DNA of 64,000 nt from contig JACGCM010002112.1 of the NCBI GenBank assembly GCA_014058105.1, positions 1,054,001 through 1,118,000 on the forward strand, in the 5' to 3' direction. Under the pieces are notes generated by a model. It was not told the origin of the DNA, made no database searches, and saw only the letters and a list, made by a program, of their open reading frames with translations. Numbering within the stretch: position 1 is the stretch's first letter; each line of letters begins with the position of its first letter. Origin of the DNA: Kingdonia uniflora. Taxonomy: Eukaryota > Streptophyta > Magnoliopsida > Ranunculales > Circaeasteraceae. This document shows positions 38,401-50,640 of this stretch, piece by piece. Position numbers and translations under genes: made by a program.

Positions 38401-41400
38401 GGTTGGATCGTGTGTATGAGTTTTTTTTAAACTGACAACACGGTAGGATAGTTACCAAATAAATCGTAACACTCCCTGTCTTAATTTCAGAACGGTACGT
38501 ATTTTGCCCTACTCTAATTTTTTAGATCGCAATTTTGAGAAGCTTGGCTTCCAGCAACTCGTTTGAGATGTTAGATCATGGTTAAGAGTTTCATTTTGAC
38601 CGACAACAAACTAGGATAGTTACCATATGTCTCATAATACTTTTATCTTTAATTTAAGATCGGTACGGGTTTCGCACATCTCCGTAAATCGCAATTCTGA
38701 GAAGCTTGGCTACCGACAACTCTTTTGAGAGGTTAGATCGTCGTTAAGAGTTTCTTTTTGACCGACAGCAGGCTAAGATAGTTGCCAAATAACTTTCAAC
38801 ACTCTCGGTTTTACTTTGAGAGTGGTGCGGATTTTTCCCCACTCCGATGCTTTTTATTACAATTTTATGAAACTATGCTCCCGACAACTCGGAGTGGGTA
38901 TGATAGTTACCAAATGACTCACAACACTCCGATTATTTAGATCGCAATTATGTGAAATTTGGCTACTAGCAACTCATTTGAGAGGTTGGATCTTCGTTGA
39001 TTGTTTCTTTTTGACCGATAATGAGCTAGGATTATTACCAAATGAATCACAACAAACTCGGTTTTAATTTAGGACCGGTACGGATTTTGCCCCACTCCGA
39101 TGCTTTGGATCATGGTTAAAAGTTTATTCTTGATCGATAACAAGCTTGGATAGTTACCAAATGAAATACAACACTTCCAGTTTTAATTGAAGGCCGGTAC
39201 GGATTTTGCCCCACTCCGATTTTTTAGAAATAAATTCTAAGAAACTTTACAACTGGCAACTTGTTCGAGATGTTGGATCATGGTTTTGAGTATCTTTTTG
39301 ACCGAAAACTAACTAGGATAGTAAACAAATGACTCACAACATTCCCGGCTTTAATTTTAGACCGGTATGGATTTTGTATCTTTTTGATGCTTTAGATCGT
39401 AATTCAGTGAAGCTTGGCTACCGGTAACTCGTTTGAGAAATTTGGTCATGGTTATGAGATTGTTTTTGACCGACAACAAGCTAGGATAGTTACCAAATGA
39501 ATCGCAACACTCAGGGTTTTAATTTAATATCGGTATAGATTTTGCACCTCTCTGATGTTTTAGATCACAATTATGCGAAGCTTGGCTTCTGGCAACTCGT
39601 TCAAGAGGTTGGATCGTGGTTAAGAGTTTATTTTTGACCGATAACAAACTAAGATTATTACAAAATGAATTACACTAATCTTGGCTTCAATTAAAGACCG
39701 GATGCTTTAGATCGTAATTCTGATAAGCTTGACTACCGACAACTCGTTTGGGATGTTGGATCATAGTTAAGAGTTTCTTTTGGACCAACAACAAGCTAGG
39801 ATACTTACCAAATGACTCGCAAGATTCATGGCTATAATTTTAGGCCGATACGGATTTTGTACCTTTCCGATGCTTTAGATCGCAATTCTATGAAACTTGG
39901 CTACCGGTAACTCGTTTGAGAGGTTGGATTATGGTTAAGAGTTTCTTTTTGACCGACAAACAACTAAGATAGTTTCCAAATGATTTTCAACCCTCTCGAT
40001 TTTACTTTGAGACTTGTATGGATTTTGCCCCACTCCAATGCTTTAGATTGCAATTTTGTGAAACTATGTTACCGATAATTCGTTTGTGAGGTTGACTCGT
40101 GGTTAAGAGTTTCTTTTTGACCGACAATAAACTAAGATAGTTACAAAATCACTCGTAATACTTCTAGTTTGAACTTTAGACTGGTACAGATTTTGTACCT
40201 CGATACTTTAGATCCCAATTCTGAGAAGTTTTGCTACCGGCAACTCGTTTAAGAGGTTGGATCGCGGTTAAGAGTTTTTTTTGACCCACAATAAGCTAGG
40301 ATAGTAACCAAATAACTCGCATCATTCCTCACTTTAATTTCAACCCGGTAGGGATTTTGCACATTTTCGATGCTTTAGATCGTAATTCTGGGAAGCTTGG
40401 CTACCGGCAACTCGATCGAAAGGTTGGATCGTGGTTTATAGTTTATTTTTAACCGACAACGAGCTATGATAGTTACAAAATGACTAAAACCCTCCCGAAA
40501 TTAATTTTAGGCCGGTACGGATTTCAAAACTCTTTGATGCTTTAGATCACAATTCAGAGAAGTAACTCGTTTCAGAGGTTGGATCATGGGTATGAGTTTC
40601 TTTTAAACCGACAACACGGTAGGATAGTTACCAAATAACTCACTACACTCCTGGTTTTAATTTTAGAACGGTTCGGATTTTGTTCTACTCTAATTTTTTA
40701 AATCGTAATTCTGAGAAGCTTAGATTCCGGTAACTCGTTTGAGAGGTTAGATCGTGGTTAAGATTTTCATTTTGGCTGACAACCAGCTAGGATAGTTACC
40801 AAATGGCTAACAATACTTTTGGTTTAAATTTAAGATCGGTACAGGCTTCACACATCAACAATGTTTTAAATCGCAATTTTGAGAAGCCTGGCTATCGGCA
40901 ACACTTTTGAGAGGTTGGATCGCCGTTAAGAGTTTCTTTTTGACCGACAACAAGCTAAGATAGTTGCCAAATGACTTTCAACACTCTCGGTTTTACTTTG
41001 AGATTGGTACGAATTTTGCCCCAATCTGATTCCTTAGATTACAATTTTGTGACACTATGCAACCGAAAACTCGTTTGAGAGGTTGACTCATGGTTTAGAG
41101 TTTCTTTTTGAATGACAATAAGCTAAGATAGTTAAAATATGACTCATAATAATTATAGTTTTAACTTTAGACAGGTATAGATTTCGTACCTCCCCGATGC
41201 TTTAGATCCTTATTCTGAGAAGCTTTGCTACCGGCAACTCGTTTGAGAGGTTAGATCATGGTTAAGAGTTTTTTTAGACCCACAATAAGCTAGGATAGTA
41301 ACCAAATGACTCGCAACATTCCCCATTTTAATTTTAGTCCACTACGGATTTTGCACCTCTTCGATGCTTTAGATTACAATTCTGGGAAGCTTGGCTGCCG

Positions 41401-42404
41401 GAAACTCGATTGAGAGGTGGGATCATGGTTAATAGTTTATTTTTGACTGACAAATAGCTGTGATATTTACAAAATGACTAGAAACACTGCCAAATTTAAT
41501 TTTAGGCCAGTACGTACTTTGAAACTCTCCAACAATAAGCTATTTTTGACCGATAACAAGCTAGGATAGTTACCAAATGTATCGCCACACTCCCGGCTTA
41601 AATTTAAGACCGGTACGGATTTCGCACCACTCTGATGCTTTAAAACGTAATTATAAGAAACTTGGCTACCAATAACTCTTTTGAGTGGTTGGATTGTGGG
41701 TATGAGTTTCTTTTAAGCCGGCAACACAGTAGGATGGTTACCAAATAACTCGCAACACTCATAGTTTAAATTTCAGAATGGTTCAGATTTTTCCCTACTC
41801 TGATATTTTAGATCGCAATTCTGAGAAGCTTGGCTTCCGACAACTCATTTTAGAGGTTAGATCGTGGTTAAGTGTTTTATTTTAACTGACAACAAGCAAG
41901 GATAGTTACCAAATGGCTCACAATATTTTTAGTTTTAATTTAAGATCGGTACTGGTTTCGCACATCTCCGAAGCTTTTAAATCACAATTCTGATAAGCTT
42001 GGCTACCGACAACTCTTTTGACAGGTTTGATCATCGTTAAGAGTTTATTTTTGACCAAAAACAAGCTGGGATAGTTACCAAATGAGTCACAACACTCCCG
42101 GCTTTAATTTAAGACCAATAAAGATATCGTACCTCTCTAATACCTTAGATCACAATTCTGAGAAGCTTGGCTGACGGCAACTCTTTTGTGTGGTTAGATC
42201 GTGGTTAAGAGTTTTTTTTTTACCGACAACAAGCTAGGATAGTTGCAAAATGAATCCCAACACTCTCGGTTATAATTTAAGATCGGTACGGATTTTGTAT
42301 TGCTCCGATGCTTTGGATCGCAATTCTAAGATGTTTGGCTACCGACAACTCATTTGAGAGGTTGAATCATGGTGAAGAGTTTTTTTAACCGACAACAAGC
42401 TAGG
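35497..42404 (+). repeat. ~168-bp satellite array, segment 3, with six-monomer higher-order units
   Basis: About 41 units. From about 36.2 kb, distinguishable monomer variants recur in order. A has 'ggttgactcatgg', B 'agctttgctac', C 'ctgggaagcttgg...aactcgatcgag', D 'ccgacaacacggtagg', E 'cttccggcaactcg...tttcattttgacc', F 'gcaacacttttgagagg'. The order A-F is seen at about 36.4-37.3 kb and 40.05-41.0 kb, and again with losses at 38.2-38.8 and 41.05-42.05 kb. Variant A at 40090 and 41081 is 991 bp apart, or six monomers. Confidence 0.85.
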
Positions 42405-42589
42405 TAATCCATAATACAATTGAGATGCTTTTATTTAGTAGAAAAACACAAAGAACACCAATTGGGAAAAATAAAGCTTCAATTGCTTAAGAAAACAAAG
42501 TAGATTACAATGAATCACTCCAAAAACCCTAGGCTTCCTCAAAACCTTTTCTAGATCTAACCTAAGAAAAAAAGATAGCCTAAGTCCCC

Positions 42590-42600
42590 TTTATATAGAG
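42590..42600 (-). promoter_or_regulatory. TATA box of the 486-bp LTR
   Basis: CTCTATATAAA on the minus strand, followed by GGGGACTTAGGC. The polyadenylation signal AATAAA lies about 165 bp downstream, as expected for an R region. Confidence 0.65.
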
Positions 42601-42671
42601 GGAACTCGAAATTACAAAATAGAATGCATCTCGAGGCAAAACAACGCTGAGAATCAAAAACACCGCCAGAG

Positions 42672-42849
42672 TCGTTTGAACGAACTAGAAAGTCGTTCGA
42701 ACGACTTTACGACTAATTGGTCTAAACCCTAGAAAAGTTGCCTGGTCGTTCGAACGAAACCCAACTCGTTCAAATGAAATATGGCTTTGGGCCAAAATTC
42801 CAGAGGACATGATAACTTGTTCGAATGACACTCAACTTAGTTCGAACGA
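42672..42849 (-). promoter_or_regulatory. Paired TCGTTCGAACGA palindromes upstream of the TATA box
   Basis: Exact 12-bp palindromes TCGTTCGAACGA lie at 42693-42704 and 42746-42757. Variants start at 42672, 42766, 42817 and 42838. They form three pairs with 20- or 21-bp spacing. The core TTCGAA and the spacing match those in the long LTR at 34733-34967. Confidence 0.65.
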
Positions 42850-42890
42850 CTTTGACAAATCTTTAAATAACTCTAGATCCTCCTGGGTCA

Positions 42891-45567
42891 CTAGGATAGT
42901 TGTAAAATGAATTGCAAAACTCTTGGTCTTAATTTAGGACCGGTACGGGTTTTACTCAAGTCCGATGCTTTATATCCCAATTTTGAGAAGTTTGGCAACC
43001 GACGACTCGTTTGAGAGGTTGGATGATGTTAAAGAGTTTCTTTTTGACTGACAATAAGCTAGGATAGTAGTCAAGTAACTCGCAATATTCCAGGCTTTAG
43101 TTTCTGACCGGTACCAATTTCGTACCTTATTGATGCTTTAGTTCAGAATTCTGTGAAGCTTGGTTATCGGCAACTCGTTTAAGTGGTTCGATGGTGGGCA
43201 TGAGTTTCTTTTTGATCGTCAACAAGCTATGATAGTTACCAAATGAATCGCAATACTCCCGGCTATAATTTAAGATCGGTACGGGTTTTGCACCACATCG
43301 GTGCTTTAGATCGAAATTCTGTGATGCTTGGCTACCAGCAACTCGTTTAAGAGGTTGTATCACCGTTAAGAGTTTCTTTTTGACCGATTAAAAGCTATGA
43401 TAGTTTCCAAATGAATTACAAAACTCTTAATTTTAATTTAAGACCGGTACAGATTTCGCCCCAATCTGATGCTATAGATCGCAATTCTAAAAGACTTTGC
43501 TATCGACAACATGTTTGGGAGGTTGGATCGTGGTTAAGAGTTTCCTTTTGACCGAAAACAAGCTAGGATAGTTACCAAATGAAAGAGAAATACTCCTTAT
43601 TTTAATTTTTGGACGGGTTAGTTTTGCACCTCTTCGATGCTTTAGATCACAATTTGGAGAAGCTTGGCTGCCAGAAACACGTTCGAGAGGTTAGATCATG
43701 GTTAAGAGTTTCTTTTTGACTGGCAACAAGCTAGGAAATACTAAATGCTTTGCAACACTCCTAGTTTTAATTTAAGACCGGTACGGATTTTGTACATCTC
43801 CAATGCTTTAGTTCGTAATTCTGGGAAGCTTGGCTTTTGGCTGCTTATTTGAGATGCTGGATCGTGATAAAGAGTTTCTTTTTGGTTGACAACAAACTGG
43901 GATATTACCAAATGAATCGCAACACTCTAGGTTCGTACCTCTTCGATACTTTAGATCGTAATTCAGAGAAGCTTAGCTACTGGTAATTCGTTTGAGAGGT
44001 TAGATCGTGGTTAAGAGTTTCTTTTTGACCGACAACAAGCTAGGATAGTTACCAAATGACTCACAATATACCCAGCTTTCATTTTATGCAGGTATGGTTT
44101 TCTCACCTTTCTGATACTTTGGATCACAATTCTGAGAAGCTTGGCTACTAAAAAATCATTTAGGAGGTTGGATCGTGGTTAAATATTTCTTTTTGACCGA
44201 CAATATTACCAAATTAATCGCAACACACCCAATTTTAATTTAACACTGGTACGAATTTTACCCTATTCCGATGCTTTAGATCGCAATTCTGAGAAACTTG
44301 GCTACCAGTAACTCGTTTGAGAGGTTTGATTGTAGCTAAGAGTTTCATTTTGACTGATACCAGGCTAAGATAGTTACCAAAAGACTCGCAACACTCCTAG
44401 TTTTCAATTTAAACTGGTATGGATTTCGTACCTATCTGATGCTTTATATCGCAATTCTAGTAAGCTTGGCTACTGGGAACTCGTTTAAGAAGTAAGATCA
44501 TGGTTAAAACTTTTATTCTTAACATCAAATAGCTAGGTTAGTTACCAAATGACTCGCAACACTCCTGGTTTTTAGTTTAGACCAGTACGAATTTCACACC
44601 TCTCCGATGCTATAGAAGCTTGGCTTTCAGCAACTTGTTTGAATTTTTGGATCCTGGTTAAGTATTTCTTTTTGACCGACAAGAAGCTAGGATAGTGCCC
44701 AAATGAATCCCAATGTTCCTGGCTTTAATTTTTGAGTGGTACAGATTTCGTACATTTCCAAAGCTTTAGATTCCAATTATGAGAAGCTTGGCTACCGACA
44801 ACTCATTTTAGAAATTGGGTCGCGGTTAAGAGTTTCTTTTTGACCAACAACATGCAAGGATTGTAACCAAATGACTCACAACATTCCCAATTTTAATTTT
44901 TGAACGGTACATATTTCGTACCTCTCTGATACTTTAGATCGCAATTATGATAAACTTAGCTACCAGGAATTCGTTTGAGAGGTTGGATCCTGTTAAAATT
45001 TTCTTTCTTGCCGATAAAAAGATTGGATAGTTACCAAAAGACTTGCAGCACAACTAGTTTTAAGTTTAGACCGGTACAAATTTTGTACCTCTCCGATGCT
45101 TTAGATTACAATTTTGAGAAGTTTGGCAACCGACAACTCGTTTGAGAGGTTAGATCGTGGTTAAGTTTCTTTTTAACCAACATTAAGCTAGGATATAACC
45201 AAATGACTCACAACATTCCCAGCTTTAATTTTAGACCGGTATGAATTTCTTACCTTTCCAAAGGTTTAGATCCCTATTCTAAGAATTTTAGCTGTCGGCA
45301 ACTCGTTTGAGATGTTGGATCGTGGTTAAGAGTTTCTTTTTGACCAACAAGATGCTAGGATTGTTACCAAATAACACACAACACTCCCAGTATTAAGCTT
45401 AGACCGGTACAAATTTTGTACCTTTCAAATGCTTTGGATCAATTCTGAGACGCTTGGCTACCGACAACTCATTTGAGAGGTTGAATTGTGGTTAAGTATT
45501 TTTTTTACCAAAAACAAACTAGGATAGTTACAAAATGAATCGCAACACTCAATTTTAATTTAAGACT
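42891..45567 (+). repeat. ~168-bp satellite array, segment 4
   Basis: About 16 units of the same family as segments 1-3, diverged. It ends within a unit at the LINE junction near 45567. Confidence 0.9.
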
Positions 45568-45964
45568 ATTTGTTTTTTGTATATTAAGCTTTGAATAGAA
45601 AAAAAAGGGAACCAAGTACATGGTGGGGACAACCCTTAACCCTCAAGGACACAAGAGGGAAGCAAGGAGTCTAACACCAAGAAATAGATATAAAAATGAA
45701 TACAGAGTCAAAGAAATGAATAGAGTAGTAATCAGAAATTAGAAATAACATATGTCTTGCCATCTACGTCATCTTTGACTTACTGCTTTAACTCTTCAGA
45801 AAATTAAGTTGGTTTGACTTCTTCAAACCCCAACTCCCGTCTCATTTTGGATAACACCTGGGCAAGTCTGTTGGCCTCTTTATGAATTTGGTTTATACAA
45901 AACCACTCTAGCCTTCTAATAATCCTTATAATTTCAATCACAATAGCTTTACATTGCCAATCTG

Positions 45965-46092
45965 ACCATTGGGTTCTTGGCCCAGTGGTGGTTTTACCTC
46001 TCCACCTAGAGAGAGGTCATGGGGTTGGAAACTCAGGGTTACAGATCCTTATATAAAACCGGCTTGCCTTGCAAAAAAAAAAAAAAAAAAAA
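45965..46092 (+). mobile_element. tRNA-derived SINE, family 2, copy d, nested in the LINE
   Basis: Head ACCATTGGG, A-box TGGCCCAGTGG, the same 'ggaaactcagggttac' body and a poly-A tail of about 20. It is flanked by an exact 14-bp duplication acattgccaatctg (45951-45964 and 46093-46106). The B-box region is shortened by a small deletion. The long clean tail and perfect duplication suggest a recent insertion. Confidence 0.92.
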
Positions 46093-46158
46093 ACATTGCC
46101 AATCTGGGTTAATTTGTTTTGTAAGAATACTAAACACCATTACTGACTTGGTGTTATT

Positions 46159-48963
46159 TTATGTCTGGTGTTCGTTATGCTTAACAGCTAGCTCTAACCC
46201 TGCTTTGATGTTGAGGAGCTCATGATAAAGCAATGATTTTGTATTGGTTTTTCCAGCACACATATCAAGTATTTTACCTTTGTCGATTCTAAGGATAACT
46301 CCATACCCTCCCAATGTACTCCCAGCACAGTTGATCATATACTCCGAGTGAGTCGGCATCGTCCAGGTACAATAAGAAATTACAGGAACTGTCCAGCCAA
46401 TTCAAAGACCCCAAGTCACTGCATGAAATATGTTATCCGCTGTGTCCATCAGCTTCCTTTCTGAGTAGGCAAGCTTGAGTTTAACATCACTAAGAATGGT
46501 CTTGAGAAGCTCAGGTGCTTCAGTTTGTATATTATTGAACACTCTGTTGTTTCTTTCCCTCCATAAGTGGTGGATAAAACAATTAATACTAAGCTTCAAA
46601 ATGATAGCTTTGAGAGAGCTACCTGCTGTATGACATATCATCCATTGAATCTCTTTCATTAAAGCCCGAAGTACTTCTATTAAACCCCAATTTGAGGAGC
46701 AATTGCTTCCAGATCCACTTAGCATAACAACATTCAAAGAACATGTAAATTTTAGTCTCTTCATCTCTCCAGCAAAATAAGCAATTTGATTAGTCCACCA
46801 ACCCCCAATCTTCAACTTAGACTGAGTTCTTAAAGCTTCTTTAAATGTTAGCCAAGTAATAAAGCTATGACTAGGGATGCAATCTCCAAACCAGATTATT
46901 TGAGCAAACTTCCATACTGGGCTGTGGTGTCATAACTCTTCATAGCTGCTCTTCATGGTAAAATCTCCACTTGTGCTGGCTTTCCAAATAACTTCATCTT
47001 CTCCGTTATTGTCTATCTCCACTCTATCCAAGCCATCCCAAATATTAGAGAGAATATGAGTATGATGTTATGGAATTTTCCATCTCCCATTAATTAAGAA
47101 ATTGCTAACAGGAGTATCTTTGAACAATAAGGAATCATATCTCATCTCAACTGAAAATCTATTCTTCAAAACCCCAAGCGGATGCCACAGATCTTTCCAA
47201 AAATAAGTGTAGTTCCCCACTCCAATTTTGTAGTGAATAAGCTTAACAACTTCATCTCTCACTTTTAATATATGTCTCCACGACCAGGAGAATCTTGAGG
47301 GCACTTCAGATCACAAAAGCTTCTATTTTTAATCAAGTTAGCTTCCACCAACTTGGCCCAGAAAGAGTCATTAGCAGAGATAATAAGCCAGACATTCTTT
47401 AGAGTAGTAGCTTTTGTTCCAAACTCCAAAGTCCTTAACTCCCAATCTCCCTTCCTTAGCAGGTTGGCATAACGACTCCCAACTAACTAAACTAGTTCTT
47501 CTGCTCACATTTGTACCAGACCATAAGAACCTACGACAAATAGCAGTAAGAGCTTTGATAGTAGTTTGGGGGAGCGTAAAACAAGTCATCCAATACACTT
47601 GCATACTACTTAGGACAGCTCTCACCAAAGTTAACTTACCCGCATATGAGAGAAACTTAGCCTTCCCGGAATGAACTTTTTTGGATAAGTTCTTAATGAG
47701 AGGTTGATAGTCAGAGTACTTTAGTCTAGTAGTAATTAGAGGAAGACCCAGATAACGAACTGGAAGTGTACCCTTTCCAATCCCAAGTACTTAACCAATT
47801 TTGCTTGCTTCAAAGTCTGACATACCTGCAAAGTAGAGTTTACTCTTGTCCAGATTCATTTATAAGCCAGTATTACCCAGAAAACGTTCAAGAGTGAAGG
47901 CGAGAGTGAGAGTTGTCTCTTCATTGTCACTCATGAACATAATCAGATCATCTGCGAAGCACAGGTAGGATATTAGGGGATTTAAGCACTTAGGATGAAG
48001 CTTGAACTGATTGACTTCCACCTCCCTGGTTAGAGCTCTAGTAAACATCTCCATGACAAGCACAAATAGATAAGGCGACATTAAATCTCCCTGTCTAACT
48101 CCTCTTTTCCCCAGGAAAAAACCTTTGAGAGAGCCATTAATAGAGATGGAGTAGCTTGTTGTTGAAATGTAAGCTTCAATCCAAGAAATCATAATAGAAG
48201 GAAAGTTGTACTTCTTAAGAATCTTCAAGATAGCACTCCAATTGACCATATCATAGGCTTTCTTCAAATCAATCTTCGTTGTGCATCTCTTTGGACCCTT
48301 GTCTATGTGATAGTTCCTCAGAACTTCATGTGAGAGCAGAATGTTTTTAGTGATATTACGGCCAGTGATAAACGTTGGCTACTTAGGTGAGATAATGCTT
48401 GTGATAATAAACGTTAGCCTCATGGTTATTATTTTTGAGATGCACTTGTACATGGTATTGCAGCAGGCTATGAGCCTAAAGTCTCTAAAGAGCTTTGGAT
48501 AGTCAGTTTTAGGAGCCAGAGCAATGATTGTGGCATTTAACTCCCTCAACATCTTGCTGGACTTGAAAAAGTTAAGTACTGCTTTAACAAAATCATCTCC
48601 AATCGCACTCCAATCTCTCTTTAAAAATAAGGTAGTAAACCTATCTGGCCTAGGAGCCTTCTCATTGTGTAGCAAAGAGAGAGACAACATCACTACATGC
48701 CTAGTCACTTCCTTCTTGAGCTCTTGAAATTGCTCCTCATTAATGTGATCTACTTGGATATAATTAAGGAAATCCCAGTCCGGGTTAGGATCCCCATCAG
48801 CCCCCAGAATACTTGAAAAATAATCGACCCCCATTTTAGCAATGTCATCTTCTTCATCATAATTATTTCCACTCTCATCCATAATGCATAGAATCTTGTT
48901 TCTCGCCCTTCTAGATTCTATAGATCTGTGGAAGAAACTGGAGTTTGAGTCCCCAAGCCCCAA
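46159..48963 (-). pseudogene. LINE ORF2 remains: reverse transcriptase, zf-RVT, RNase H
   Basis: The N-terminal linker and start of reverse transcriptase are at 48379-48963 (GDSNSSFFHRS). The reverse transcriptase core is at 47860-48267, with KKAYDMVNW, GVRQGDLMSPYLF and the catalytic FADD. The thumb region lies at 47371-47628 and the zf-RVT at 47068-47304 and 46402-46815. RNase H is at 46159-46359 (GGYGVILR and the 'HELLNIKAGLELA' helix). In family members this protein copies its own RNA at a nicked target. Here stops and frameshifts between the blocks and the missing endonuclease make it nonfunctional. Confidence 0.88.
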
Positions 48964-48970
48964 ATACTGG

Positions 48971-49507
48971 ATTAAGCTTGGCTACAAGCAAGTCGTTTAG
49001 GAGGTCGGATCATGGTAAAACATTTCTTTTCTACTGTTAACAAGCAAGAATAGTTACAAGATGAATCGCAATACTCCTGACTTTAATTAAAGACCGATGC
49101 GGAATTCGTACCACTCTGATGCTTTAGAACACAATTCTTAGAAGTTTGGCTACTGACAACTCGTTTGAGATGTTTGATCGTGGTGAAGAGTTTCTTTTCG
49201 ACCGTCAACAAGCAAGCATTGTTACAACATCAATCGTAAAATTCCCTGTTATAATTTATAACCGGTTTGAAATTCGAACAACTCTGATACTTTAGAATTC
49301 AAATCTTAGAAGCTTGGCTACCGACAACTCGTTTAAAAGGTTCTATCGTGGTCAAGAGTTCCTTTATGGCCGTCAGCAAGCTAGGATAGTTTCCAAATGA
49401 ATCGCAACACTCCCGGCTTTAATTTTAGGCTGGTACGGACTTTGTACCATTTTGATGCTTTAGAACGGAATTCTTAGATGCTTGGCTACTAGCAAGTCAT
49501 TTAGGAG
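48971..49507 (+). repeat. ~167-bp satellite array, second subfamily, segment 5
   Basis: About three units of the variant family seen at 57.1-62.8 kb, marked by 'gaccgtcaacaagcaagg' in place of 'gaccgacaacaagctagg' and 'gctttagaac' in place of 'gctttagatc'. It is cut by the hAT element at 49508. Confidence 0.9.
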
Positions 49508-49739
49508 TAGGGTTGTTAATGGGTCGGGTCGGGTCGGGTTTGGGCCACGAAAGTGCCAACTCGAGCTCGACCTGTATAGTAAATAGGTCAAAAATTTGGA
49601 CCCGAACCCGACTTGTTAATTATCGGGTTGACACGACCCGACCCATTAGACCCGCAAAACTATCGGGTCAACACGAAAACCTGGTAGGGTCGTGTCAACC
49701 CGGCCCATCAAATTTCTCATAGTTTCATACTTTATAATT

Positions 49740-50640
49740 TATTTCATATACAAACTCAAAGACATCAGAATTCATAATTTTAGACTACTCATGTCTCATA
49801 GTTCATAATATACGAAGTTACAAACTACAAAGACATCAGAAAACCTACAAATACATATAGAAATTAGAGAGTTAGAGACAGTACTCAGAGTCTCAGACAG
49901 AGCGTCAGAGTGACAGACTACTCAATAATAGTAGTGCTCAATGCTCATAGTCATAGCATAGGCTCATAGCCTCATACTCTCATGTCTCATACTCATAGTT
50001 CATAAATCATAATAATACTTATAGTTCATATACAAAGACTTAACCTGCAAATGTGCAAATACATATCATAGACAAAGTGACAGACTACTCAGTAAGTCAA
50101 TAGTAGTACTCAACTCATACTCTCATAGTTCATTTCATATACAGAGACATAACCTGCAAAATGCAAGTACATATCATTATATCAGAGAGTTAGAGACAAA
50201 GTGGCAAACTACAGTTCATTTCATATACAAAGACATAACCTGTAAAATGCAAATACATATCAATAAATCATAGAGACAAAGTGACAAGACTACAGTGAGT
50301 ACACTACTCATAGACCATACTCCATACTCCATACTCCATCCATAGTCTCATTCTCATAGTTCATAACTTCATAGACAAAGACATCAAAATTCAGAATACA
50401 TTTATACATTACTTGATTCAGATTTCATAATACATATCAGAATTCAGACAAAATACATATCAAAAATTCAGGATAGTTCATACTTCATAGTTCATAATTC
50501 ATACTTCATGATCTTCATCATACTTCATACTTTAAAGTTTAGAGAATTCATAATACATCACTTCACAAACACCACTTCATAGTTCTGAGTTCATAGTTCA
50601 TACTTCAAAGCATTATATTGGGAGTTCCATCACTAGCATT
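49740..50640. repeat. Degenerate simple repeat (catagttcatac / cagactac)
   Basis: Low-complexity sequence of loosely repeated 'cata', 'gttcata' and 'cagagt' words. It lies inside the hAT element between its left end and the transposase. No coding sequence. Confidence 0.6.

Larger units (their letters stand above)
42405..42890 (-). mobile_element. Solo LTR, 486 bp
   Basis: Flanked by an exact 5-bp duplication ctagg (42400-42404 and 42891-42895), interrupting a satellite unit. On the minus strand it starts TGACCCAGGAGG, has a TATA box CTCTATATAAAG (about 42589-42600) and an AATAAA signal near 42430, and ends GGATTA. TTCGAA palindromes lie upstream of the TATA box. No coding sequence. Confidence 0.85.
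45568..48970 (-). mobile_element. L1-type LINE, 5'-truncated, with a nested SINE
   Basis: The minus strand carries reverse transcriptase, zf-RVT and RNase H remains in LINE order. The A-rich 3' end lies near 45568-45590. The endonuclease part is missing. The satellite on its two sides is in different phase and of different subfamily, and I see no target duplication, so sequence was lost at the junction. A SINE is nested at 45965-46092. Confidence 0.85.

Noticed and set aside
45583..48979. attaagctt on both sides of the LINE as a target duplication
   Set aside because: The left copy is part of the LINE's own 3' end and the right copy is satellite (aagcttggct). The match is coincidental.
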